A stretch of 6,099 nt of DNA from Alphaproteobacteria bacterium (GTDB lineage Bacteria; Pseudomonadota; Alphaproteobacteria; GCA-2731375). The stretch is taken from positions 1-6,099 of the forward strand of contig JANQKO010000602.1 in the NCBI GenBank assembly GCA_028281075.1, given 5' to 3'. Below are positions 1-5,629 of the stretch, piece by piece. The translations under genes were made by a program, and so were the position numbers. The notes below the pieces were generated by a model. That model did no database searches and was not told the DNA's origin. It saw only the letters and a program-made list of their open reading frames with translations. Positions within the stretch are counted from its first letter, which is position 1, and the number at the start of each line of letters is the position of its first letter.

Positions 1-55
1 TGCCCTGTCGACAGCACGGCGCCGCGCAGACCATGATGGTGGGGAGAAAGGCGGG

Positions 56-568
56 CTAAGGCGACGGGTTGCGTTCGACCGTCCCGGCCAGCCGCTGCAG
101 GACGTCGCGGGCGTCATAGGCCTCGGGCGTGTCCGCCGGCTTCTCGCCCTTGCCGACAATGATGTTGGCGAACGCCTGATACCGGTCTCTCGGCCGTGCC
201 GTCGCCGTCGAGAAGCCGCCAAACCCGTGCGAATGGACGTGACGGAAGGAATGGAACCCGGGATGGCCGCCGAAACCGGAAAACGTCGTGTGGTAGGTGG
301 TACTGCGCTCGGTATCCGTGTCGGCGACAATGAAATAGTCGTTGCCGCTGGCCAGCGTCACCTCGGCCGCGCGGTAGAGCAGGTAGTTCTCGACGGTCTC
401 GCGCGGGGTCAGGCTGTTGCCGGAGAATGAAATCCGGTAACGATTGGTTTCAAGCGCCTGCTCGGCATAGCCGTTGCCGTCGACGGCCGGCTGATAGGGC
501 GTCGGGGTGCCGCACGCCGCCACACCCAACACCAGGACCAGACTTGCGATGCGCATCAAGGGTCTCAC
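56..568 (-). CDS. Small His-rich predicted lipoprotein, CC0125/CC1285-like
   Basis: Predicted exported lipoprotein of about 170 residues, function unknown. From the GTG at 566-568 the N-terminus reads MRPLMRIASLVLVLGVAAC: two arginines, a hydrophobic core and a lipobox (VAAC), so cleavage and lipidation at Cys19 are expected. No Asp follows the Cys, so outer-membrane sorting is likely. The body has the segment NRYRISFSGNSLTPRETVENYLLYRAAE and then NDYFIVADTDTE, which I recall as typical of the CC0125/CC1285 lipoprotein family; this is recognition, not a search. A Gly/Phe/His-rich segment (about residues 93-119) holds six histidines. I chose the GTG start because GAGG lies 5 nt upstream; an ATG at 554-556 also fits. 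An ATG at 602-604 would hide the signal peptide behind 16 residues and falls at the predicted transcription start. It is divergent from bfr. A role in metal handling is only a suggestion from the histidines and neighbours. Confidence 0.8.
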   Translation of the reverse strand: MRPLMRIASLVLVLGVAACGTPTPYQPAVDGNGYAEQALETNRYRISFSGNSLTPRETVENYLLYRAAEVTLASGNDYFIVADTDTERSTTYHTTFSGFGGHPGFHSFRHVHSHGFGGFSTATARPRDRYQAFANIIVGKGEKPADTPEAYDARDVLQRLAGTVERNPSP

Positions 569-573
569 GTTCA

Positions 574-577
574 CCTC
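574..577 (-). promoter_or_regulatory. Ribosome binding site deciding the lipoprotein start
   Basis: On the minus strand GAGG is followed by TGAAC and then GTG (566-568). The 5-nt spacing favours this GTG over the ATG twelve bases further in, where the same GAGG would be 17 nt away. The next upstream ATG (602-604) coincides with the predicted transcription start. Confidence 0.45.
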
Positions 578-609
578 GCTCGAAGGCCTGCGGGACATCC
601 TCATGCATC

Positions 610-639
610 AGTATATAGGGTGCCTGGCGTATGCCTCAA
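610..639 (-). promoter_or_regulatory. Sigma70-like promoter of the lipoprotein gene
   Basis: On the minus strand TTGAGG (634-639) serves as -35 and TATACT (610-615) as -10, separated by 18 nt. The -10 matches TATAAT at five of six positions and the -35 matches TTGACA at four. Transcription would begin near 603, giving a leader of about 35 nt before the chosen GTG start. Read by eye only. Confidence 0.5.
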
Positions 640-696
640 ACGGCCGGTCGGGGCGTGTCGCCGTGCGGACGCGCCCGTCAGGTTGGCATCGAAACA

Positions 697-727
697 TTGT
701 GCATTCATGCGCTGATCTACCTATAAC
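697..727 (+). promoter_or_regulatory. Weak candidate promoter for bfr
   Basis: The 605-831 intergenic region must hold the bfr promoter. The best -10 on the plus strand is TATAAC (722-727, five of six). The only -35 I can pair with it is TTGTGC (697-702), with a rather long 19-nt spacer. The leader would be about 100 nt. I see no convincing Fur box or Irr-type element in this intergenic region, so I cannot say how bfr responds to iron. Confidence 0.25.
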
Positions 728-820
728 CATGATTCTTGCCGATTAGGCGACAAGCCATCAGCAAATTGGCGTGAAACCTGTTTTCGGCACGGCCGGATCG
801 TTCGCGAGATGACTTGTATG

Positions 821-826
821 AGGAGG
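821..826 (+). promoter_or_regulatory. Strong Shine-Dalgarno of bfr
   Basis: AGGAGG is followed by 5 nt and then the ATG at 832-834. It fixes the bfr start and rules out the in-frame TTG at 814, which lies upstream of this ribosome binding site. Confidence 0.85.
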
Positions 827-831
827 ATGGA

Positions 832-1311
832 ATGAAGGGTGACAAGAAAGTCATTCAGATACTCAACGCGGTGCTGAAGAACGAGCTCACCGCCATCAAT
901 CAGTACTTTCTGCATTCGCGGATGCTCAAGGACTGGGGCATCGGCAGGTTGGCCGAATACGAGTACGACGAATCGATCGACGAGATGAAGCACGCCGACC
1001 GCCTGGTCGAGCGGATCCTGTTCCTGGACGGCCTGCCCAACCTGCAGGATCTGGGCAAGCTGATGATCGGCGAGGGCGTGAAGGAGATCCTGGAATGCGA
1101 TCTCAAGCTCGAGCAGCAGGCGATCCCGGCGCTGCGTGACGGCATCGCCCATTGCGAGAAGGTCGGCGACTATGTGACGCGGCACCTGCTGCGCGAGATC
1201 CTCGGCAGCGAGGAAGAGCATGTCGACTTCCTGGAGACCCAGTTCGACATGATCGAACGCATGGGCATGGAGAACTACATCCAGCTACAGAGCAAGCCGG
1301 CCGAGGATTGA
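832..1311 (+). CDS. bfr: Bacterioferritin
   Basis: Bacterioferritin, 159 residues, the usual family length. The protein forms a 24-subunit cytoplasmic shell that oxidises Fe(II) at a di-iron ferroxidase site in each subunit and stores the iron as a ferric mineral. All ferroxidase ligands known from E. coli Bfr are present at identical numbers: Glu18, Glu51, His54, Glu94, Glu127 and His130, with Tyr25 and Tyr45 nearby. Met52, the axial ligand of the heme shared between two subunits, is also present, so this is a heme-binding Bfr subunit and not the FtnA type. Residue 46, His in E. coli and proposed to bind iron on the inner surface, is Asp here, while Asp50 is kept. The ATG is chosen for its Shine-Dalgarno. 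The gene is monocistronic as seen, divergent from the lipoprotein and convergent with bfd, whose product releases the stored iron. Confidence 0.97.
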   Translation: MKGDKKVIQILNAVLKNELTAINQYFLHSRMLKDWGIGRLAEYEYDESIDEMKHADRLVERILFLDGLPNLQDLGKLMIGEGVKEILECDLKLEQQAIPALRDGIAHCEKVGDYVTRHLLREILGSEEEHVDFLETQFDMIERMGMENYIQLQSKPAED

Positions 1312-1321
1312 CGCCCCTTAC

Positions 1322-1525
1322 CTAGCGGGAGGGGGCACGCGCGGGCGGCAGACCCGATCCAACCGGCCTCTCCCGGCCAGAACGCGGCTGATCCACGGGA
1401 ACCAGCCGGGGCGTTAACGACGCACGCGCCGACACCGGCGCCGCCGATGGCGCGCCCATGATCCGGCGTAGCCGACGGGCCGCCAGCAGGATGTCGCTCG
1501 GCTTCAGCGCCGGCCAGCAGTACAT
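1322..1525 (-). CDS. Small basic hypothetical protein downstream of bfd
   Basis: An ORF of 67 codons plus stop that I do not recognise. It begins 13 nt after the bfd stop on the same strand and fills the whole gap up to 10 bp from the bfr stop, as a second gene of a bfd operon would. Third codon positions are about 80 percent G/C overall and almost entirely G/C over the first 15 codons, which resembles the coding bias of the neighbours. The N-terminal third (WPALKPSDILLAARRLRRIM) looks like an amphipathic, arginine-rich helix; the rest is rich in Pro, Ala and Arg and probably disordered. There are 11 Arg and 1 Lys against 3 acidic residues, so it is strongly basic. No signal peptide or membrane segment is visible. 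The Shine-Dalgarno is weak (GAGG about 13 nt upstream). It could be a chance ORF in GC-rich DNA, especially its C-terminal half. Confidence 0.45.
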   Translation of the reverse strand: MYCWPALKPSDILLAARRLRRIMGAPSAAPVSARASLTPRLVPVDQPRSGRERPVGSGLPPARAPSR

Positions 1526-1538
1526 CTGCGTCCCGGCC

Positions 1539-1754
1539 TCAACCCACGGCCCGGGCCGGATAGACCATCGCCGGCGCCTCGGCACCGCCGTGGCCGTGCA
1601 CGCGGTCGATCAGGTCCTGGGCGACCGCGAGGCACTGGCCGCAGTTGGGACCGTCGCCCAGCGCGTCGTAGGCCTTTCTGGCACAGCGGATGCCGGATCT
1701 CGCCATGTCCCGGATCTCGGCATCGCGGTAGCCGTTGCAGATGCAGACGTACAT
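1539..1754 (-). CDS. bfd: Bacterioferritin-associated ferredoxin
   Basis: Bfd, 71 residues, a cytoplasmic [2Fe-2S] protein that docks on bacterioferritin and passes electrons through the heme to the ferric core, so that stored iron leaves as Fe(II). The four cluster ligands sit where the family has them: Cys4 and Cys6 (MYVCIC), then Cys38 and Cys41 (NCGQC). Cys24 is extra. The segment GIRCARKAYDALGDGPNCGQC matches the BFD-like [2Fe-2S] fold. The ATG at 1752-1754 has AGGAG 6 nt upstream. An ATG two codons earlier runs straight into a stop. A Fur-box-like operator over the promoter predicts expression in iron starvation, which fits iron release. bfr lies convergent on the other strand, so storage and release are transcribed separately. 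Confidence 0.95.
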   Translation of the reverse strand: MYVCICNGYRDAEIRDMARSGIRCARKAYDALGDGPNCGQCLAVAQDLIDRVHGHGGAEAPAMVYPARAVG

Positions 1755-1773
1755 TCACATCTCCTGTAGGGCT

Positions 1774-1802
1774 AATCTGGCAGATGTGCGAATGATTGTC
1801 AA
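1774..1802 (-). promoter_or_regulatory. bfd promoter
   Basis: On the minus strand a perfect TTGACA -35 (1797-1802) is followed after 17 nt by CAGATT (1774-1779), a poor -10 with three of six matches. Transcription would start near 1767, leaving a short leader with the AGGAG ribosome binding site. The -35 lies inside the Fur-box-like sequence. Confidence 0.45.
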
Positions 1803-1806
1803 TTTC
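1788..1806 (-). promoter_or_regulatory. Fur-box-like operator upstream of bfd
   Basis: The minus strand reads GAAATTGACAATCATTCGC. Against the classical 19-bp Fur consensus GATAATGATAATCATTATC it matches at 14 of 19 positions, including an unbroken AATCATT core. It covers the bfd -35, so binding by Fur with Fe(II) would block RNA polymerase. Iron-replete repression of bfd is known in other bacteria and is inferred here. Confidence 0.55.
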
Positions 1807-1808
1807 AC

Positions 1809-1839
1809 GATAGGGTAAAAAGACTTAAGATTTCCTATC
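1809..1839. repeat. AT-rich inverted repeat upstream of bfd
   Basis: GATAGG (1809-1814) and CCTATC (1834-1839) form 6-bp inverted arms around a 19-nt AT-rich centre that contains CTTAAG and, on the minus strand, a CTTTTT run. It lies between the receptor stop (1877) and the Fur-box-like site. It may be a weak terminator for the receptor transcript, an UP element for bfd, or a second operator. I cannot choose between these by reading. Confidence 0.35.
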
Positions 1840-1876
1840 CGCGGTCTCCATCAGCCGGTGCCGCCGCCACGGCCGG

Positions 1877-4342
1877 TCACCAGCGGTAGCGCAGGCTGGC
1901 CGTCACGGTCTGGTCGATGCCGTAGAAGCAGGCATTGGGGCTGGAACACGAGGCCACGTGCCGGTTGTCGAACAGGTTCGCGGCGTTCACCGCGAGGGTG
2001 ACGTTGCCCCAGTCATAATGGATGGCCGCGTCGACCAGGACATAATCGTCGACTTCCAGCGTGTTCGCCGCGTCGGCGAACGTCGTGCCCTTGTAGCGCA
2101 GGCCGGCGCCGAAACCCAACCCGCTCAGCGGACCGGTCCGGATGGTGTAGTCGGCCCAGACGGAGGCCAGGTGCCGCGGCACCGTCGTCGGCCGGTTGCC
2201 TTCGTCGCCCCTGTTGCTTTCGGTGATGTCGACGTCCTGATAGCTGTAGCTGCCGATCACGTCGAGGCCGATATCGAAGCTGGCGACCGCTTCCACCTCG
2301 ACGCCACGGGACCGCACTTCGCCCGTCTGGATCGTGTTGATGGCGTTGTCCGGGTCCGGCGTGCGCACGTTCTGGCGCGTCAGATGAAACGCCGCGACGG
2401 TGATGAAGCTGTTCCAGCCGGGCGGCTGATACTTGGCGCCGACCTCGAACTGCTCGCCCGTTTCCGGCTCGAAGGCGTCGCCGACCGCGTTCGTGCCGAC
2501 GATGGGCAGGAAGGATTCGGCATAACTGGCATAGGGCGCGAGGCCCATGTCGAACAGGTGGACGATGCCGGCCCGCCAGGTGAATTCGCTGTCGTCCTGC
2601 TCGGCCTTGGTGCCGTTGAGCAGGTTGTCGCGGTCCGAGGACACGAAATCCTGCCGGCCGCCCAGCGTCAGCACCCAGGAATCGCCGAACCGCAATTGCT
2701 CCTGGGCATAGATGCCGATCTGCTGCTGCACGGTCTTGTTGTTGGTGCTGACGGACGGCGTCGGTATGTCGGCGCCATAGCTCGGATCGAAGATATCGAT
2801 GTCCGGCGCCGCGCCGAAGCGTTGCCGGTCGACCAGGTCGTAATACTGATAGTCCAGCCCGACCAGCACGGCGTGACTGGCGGGCCCGGTGGTGAATTCG
2901 ACCTGCGCCTGGTTGTCGATCGCGAACAGATCGGTCTCGCCCTCGGCGGTAAAGGCGAACCGGTTGAGGGTCCGGTCGTCCGTCTGCAGGCCGCCGCCGA
3001 ACGCCGTCCGGTAATCCGTGTCGAGACTGTCGTAGCGGGCGTTCTGGCGCACCACCCAGGCGTCGCCGATCCGGTGCTCGAACAGGTAGCCGAACGCGGC
3101 GTTGGTCCGGTCGAAGCCGTCGAACGAGGTCTCGCCGATGAAGCGGCCGACCGGGACGGTGCCGTTGGGATTGCCCAGCAGGGTGCCAGAGGCCGGCAGG
3201 AACTGGTTGGTGGCGCCGGTGCTGTCTTCCTGATACCGGCCCAGCAGGGTCAGCGTCGTGCCGTCGCGCGGCCGCCAGGTCAGCGCCGGCGCGAAGAACA
3301 GGCGCTCGTCGTCGATGAAGTCGACCTGCGTTTCACTGTCGCGGGCGAGGCCGGTCAGGCGGACGAACACCTGGTCGCCCTCGACGATGGCGCCGCCGAT
3401 GTCGAACTTGCCCTCGAGATGCTCGAACGTGCCGGCCTCCAGTTCGACCTCGCCGAAGTCGTCGGGGGTGGGCCGCTTGGTCACCAGATTGACCAGGCCG
3501 CCCGGCGTGCCCTGGCCGTAGAGAACGGAGGCCGGACCGCGCAGGACCTCGACACGCTGCACGCCGTAGAGGTCCGGCCGGAACTCCGCGAACGCGAACG
3601 AGCGGAGCTGGAGGCCGTCGCGGAAGACGCCGGTGCCGGACTCGTCGAAACCGCGATACTGCAGGAAATCGACCCGGCTGTCGTTGCCGAACACTTCGCC
3701 CAGAACGCCGGGTGAATAGCGCAGGGCGTCGTTGATGGTGTTGACGTCCTGGGCGTCCAGCCGGTCCTGGGTGATCACGGACACCGATTGCGGCGTTTCG
3801 ATCAGCGGCGTATTGGTCTTGGTGCCGGTCGCGCTGCGGTTCGCGACATAGCCGTCCACCGGGCCAACCGCGCTTTCGGACTCGCCTTCCACGGTGATCG
3901 GCGCCAGCCGGATCCGGTCGCCGCCGTTGCCGCCGCTGTCGCCCGCCCGCTCGACGGTCACGGCATCGGCGGACGTGTAGCGGCCGACCAGCCCGCTGCC
4001 GGCGAGCAGCCGTTGCAGCGCGTCCTCGGCGGTATAGCGGCCCTTCAGCGCCGGCGCGGTGTGATCGAATGCCGACCGCTCGGTGTAGAGCACCTGGACG
4101 CCGGTGACGGCGGAGAAGTCGGCGATCGCCCGCGGCAGCGGCTTCGACTCGATGTCGAAGGTGAAGGTCCGCGCCGCCTGGGCGATCGCCGCGTTCGGCG
4201 ACGGGGTGTCCGCTTCGCGCCCGCCGCCCGCCGCGTTCGCCGCCGCCGGCTGCATCGGTATTGACAAGAACGCGAGACCGGCCAGCACGGCGGTCAATGT
4301 CGTGTTGCGGCGGCGTGGCATTCCTGCGGGCCGGGTCTGCAT
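1877..4342 (-). CDS. TonB-dependent siderophore receptor with STN signalling domain
   Basis: Outer-membrane ferric-siderophore receptor and signal transducer of the FecA/FpvA/FoxA type, 821 residues from the ATG at 4340-4342, which has GGAG 9 nt upstream; an ATG at 4355-4357 adds five residues. In numbering from that upstream ATG: a Sec signal peptide with an Arg-rich start and hydrophobic core (about 14-42, ending AAANAA), an STN signalling domain (66-137, FTFDIESKPLPRAIADFS), a TonB-box-like stretch (IRLAPITVEG, 149-158), a plug (about 178-296, with TPQSVSVITQDRL and VEVLRGPASVLYGQGTPGG), then a beta-barrel ending in RYRW with the aromatic C-terminus of barrel proteins. Two late cysteines (804 and 810, CSSPNAC followed by FYG) resemble the extracellular Cys pair of FhuA/FoxA-type hydroxamate receptors, so a ferric hydroxamate is a plausible but unproven ligand. 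Energy comes from TonB-ExbBD encoded elsewhere. It follows fecI and fecR and has its own ECF-like promoter. Confidence 0.93.
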   Translation of the reverse strand: MQTRPAGMPRRRNTTLTAVLAGLAFLSIPMQPAAANAAGGGREADTPSPNAAIAQAARTFTFDIESKPLPRAIADFSAVTGVQVLYTERSAFDHTAPALKGRYTAEDALQRLLAGSGLVGRYTSADAVTVERAGDSGGNGGDRIRLAPITVEGESESAVGPVDGYVANRSATGTKTNTPLIETPQSVSVITQDRLDAQDVNTINDALRYSPGVLGEVFGNDSRVDFLQYRGFDESGTGVFRDGLQLRSFAFAEFRPDLYGVQRVEVLRGPASVLYGQGTPGGLVNLVTKRPTPDDFGEVELEAGTFEHLEGKFDIGGAIVEGDQVFVRLTGLARDSETQVDFIDDERLFFAPALTWRPRDGTTLTLLGRYQEDSTGATNQFLPASGTLLGNPNGTVPVGRFIGETSFDGFDRTNAAFGYLFEHRIGDAWVVRQNARYDSLDTDYRTAFGGGLQTDDRTLNRFAFTAEGETDLFAIDNQAQVEFTTGPASHAVLVGLDYQYYDLVDRQRFGAAPDIDIFDPSYGADIPTPSVSTNNKTVQQQIGIYAQEQLRFGDSWVLTLGGRQDFVSSDRDNLLNGTKAEQDDSEFTWRAGIVHLFDMGLAPYASYAESFLPIVGTNAVGDAFEPETGEQFEVGAKYQPPGWNSFITVAAFHLTRQNVRTPDPDNAINTIQTGEVRSRGVEVEAVASFDIGLDVIGSYSYQDVDITESNRGDEGNRPTTVPRHLASVWADYTIRTGPLSGLGFGAGLRYKGTTFADAANTLEVDDYVLVDAAIHYDWGNVTLAVNAANLFDNRHVASCSSPNACFYGIDQTVTASLRYRW

Positions 4343-4405
4343 GATCGACTGCTCCATTCACGGTTCATGGAATGAGACGAGATTGCGTCGCATTCGCATA
4401 TCCCG

Positions 4406-4436
4406 TATGACGGAGCGGCGGTCGTGAATCCCCCAG
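4406..4436 (-). promoter_or_regulatory. ECF-sigma-like promoter of the receptor gene (copy A)
   Basis: On the minus strand GGGGGAT (4428-4434) is followed by a 15-nt spacer and CGTCAT (4407-4412). A GC-rich -35 ending in A/T and a CGTC -10 is a typical ECF layout. The full 31-bp element recurs upstream of fecR (5568-5598) with 27 of 31 identical positions and no gap; outer blocks (plus-strand TATGACGG and GTGAATCCCCCAG) are invariant and all four differences fall in the spacer. Transcription would begin near 4400, leaving a 43-58 nt leader. The local FecI is the obvious candidate sigma factor. Confidence 0.65.
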
Positions 4437-4445
4437 TCAGGAAAC

Positions 4446-4475
4446 GAAATAATTTCCGGCCGCCGCAGCCGGCCG
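4446..4475 (-). terminator. Terminator-like hairpin after fecR
   Basis: On the minus strand, 14 nt after the fecR stop, CGGCCG (4470-4475) and CGGCCG (4457-4462) can form a six-base-pair G:C stem with a 7-nt loop, followed by the AT-rich GAAATTATTTC (4446-4456). The U-run is interrupted, so termination may be weak or partial. The AT-rich part is itself a perfect 11-nt palindrome and ends 12 bp upstream of the receptor -35, so it may instead be an UP element or operator. Confidence 0.3.
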
Positions 4476-4489
4476 CGGACCGCCGCTCG

Positions 4490-5500
4490 TCAGTGCAGCA
4501 GCACCAGGTAGTCGGTCAGTCGGGTCACCCGAACGGGCAGGGTATCGGCGATGACGGTCAGTGCCGCGTCGGGGTCGTCGGTTCGAAACACGCCACTGAT
4601 CTTGAGGCCGTCGAGATCGCCGTCGACGACGACGATGTGGCCGTTTCGGTAGCGGTTCAGCTCGGCCGCCACATCGGCCAGTGGCGTGTCGTAGAAGACG
4701 AGCTGGCCCCGTTGCCAGGCCGTCACTTGGGTGCGATCGAAGCGAACGGGCCGGGCCACCCCGCGCGTGGTCAGCCGGGCCTGTTCGCCCGGCGACAGGG
4801 TGACGGGCGTCGCCGGCGCCGAGGCCGGCGTCAGCGCGATCTGGCCCTCGAACAGGCTGACCACGGCGACGTCATCGTCGACGCGAATGTCAAACCGCGT
4901 GCCGACAACGCCGACGGTGCCCATCGCGGTTTCGACGACGAACGGCCGGCCGGCATCCATCGCCACGTCGAACCAGGCCTGGCCCTTGAACATCCGCACG
5001 CGGCGGCGGTCCGGATTCAGGTCGACGGCGACCGCCGTGTCGGTATTCAGCCGTAGGTGGCTGCCGTCGGCCAGGTCCAGCGGCGACTGCTGGCCGGCGG
5101 CCGTCGCATAATCGCTCAGCAGGCCGCTGACGATATCGTCCTGGAACGCCAGGCCCGCGATGGCCAGCAGAACCAGGCCGGCGGCAAGCCCGGCCAGACG
5201 CGACATGGCTGGCCGCCGCCATCGCGGCGGCCGCTTCGGAACGGCCCGCGCCTGGTCCCGCAGCAGGGCTTCGACGGGAACGGCCAGTCGGTCCCAGAGC
5301 CGCCTCGTTTCTGCGTAGGCCGGACGGTGCCGGGGGTCGGCCGCCAGCCAGCGCTCGAAGTCCGCGCGCGCGTCCGACGCGGTGCCGGGACGCAACGCGG
5401 TGTCGCGCATGCGGGCATGCCAGACCGCCGCCTCTTCCAGCAGCGCCTGGGGGACATCGTCATGTCCGTCATCCCGGTCTTGGGGTGTCATGCCGTTCAC
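4490..5500 (-). CDS. fecR: FecR-like sigma factor regulator
   Basis: Inner-membrane regulator that receives the signal from the ligand-loaded receptor in the periplasm and controls the cognate ECF sigma factor. From the GTG at 5498-5500 it has 336 residues, normal for the family. In order: a cytoplasmic N-terminal DUF4880-type region (about 20-72, with EEAAVWHARMRD, DFERWLAADPRHRPAYAET and LWD), a basic linker (84-97), one transmembrane helix (about 99-118, SRLAGLAAGLVLLAIAGLAF), the periplasmic FecR domain (about 135-245, including LADGSHLRLNTDTAVAV, KGQAWFDVA, FVVETAMGTVGVVGTRFDI and LSPGEQ), and a C-terminal STN-like domain (268-335, FYDTPLADVAAELNRY and ISGVFRTDDPDAAL). An ATG three codons in (5489-5491) is an equally good start; neither has a strong Shine-Dalgarno. 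It follows fecI by 129 bp and has its own ECF-like promoter in that gap. The gene name is by family, not by proven ferric citrate specificity. Confidence 0.93.
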   Translation of the reverse strand: MNGMTPQDRDDGHDDVPQALLEEAAVWHARMRDTALRPGTASDARADFERWLAADPRHRPAYAETRRLWDRLAVPVEALLRDQARAVPKRPPRWRRPAMSRLAGLAAGLVLLAIAGLAFQDDIVSGLLSDYATAAGQQSPLDLADGSHLRLNTDTAVAVDLNPDRRRVRMFKGQAWFDVAMDAGRPFVVETAMGTVGVVGTRFDIRVDDDVAVVSLFEGQIALTPASAPATPVTLSPGEQARLTTRGVARPVRFDRTQVTAWQRGQLVFYDTPLADVAAELNRYRNGHIVVVDGDLDGLKISGVFRTDDPDAALTVIADTLPVRVTRLTDYLVLLH

Positions 5501-5567
5501 GCTTCCGTCCGTTGGTCCGACGTGCCGGCGCGGCGCCGGTCGGGGCGTCGGCGGCGGTTCATGTCAT

Positions 5568-5598
5568 TATGACGGCGCCGCGGCGGTGAATCCCCCAG
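5568..5598 (-). promoter_or_regulatory. ECF-sigma-like promoter of fecR (copy B)
   Basis: Second copy of the 31-bp element found upstream of the receptor. On the minus strand GGGGGAT (5590-5596), 15 nt, CGTCAT (5569-5574). It lies in the 129-bp gap between fecI and fecR, 31 bp after the fecI stop, with predicted transcription start near 5562 and a leader of about 60-70 nt. The AT-rich tract that precedes copy A is absent here, so the two promoters may differ in strength. Confidence 0.6.
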
Positions 5599-5629
5599 AA
5601 CCCGGCGCGGGATGTCGTGGCCGACCCGC

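Noticed and set aside
5..14. Perfect palindrome CTGTCGACAG
   Set aside because: A single 10-bp palindrome is expected by chance in GC-rich DNA. It has no U-run and no second copy.
814..831. Six-codon N-terminal extension of bfr from a TTG
   Set aside because: The AGGAGG at 821-826 lies downstream of this TTG, and starting at 832 places every ferroxidase ligand at the known family positions.
605..831. Fur, Irr or RirA operator upstream of bfr
   Set aside because: I searched this region by eye for the classical Fur box and for Irr-type TTTAGAA/TTCTAAA motifs and saw nothing convincing.
1436..1457. GGCGCC/GGCGC hairpin between bfr and bfd
   Set aside because: It has no following T-run on either strand and lies inside the probable small ORF; such repeats are common at this base composition.
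1958..3715. Very long open frame on the plus strand (585 codons)
   Set aside because: It is antisense to the receptor gene. Its product is rich in Val, Ala, Arg and Gly without any recognisable domain, as expected from a GC-rich complementary frame, whereas the minus-strand frame is an unmistakable receptor.
3333..4361. 342-codon minus-strand open frame
   Set aside because: It overlaps the receptor in another frame on the same strand and encodes Arg/Gly/Ala-rich low-complexity sequence, typical of an out-of-frame reading of GC-rich coding DNA.
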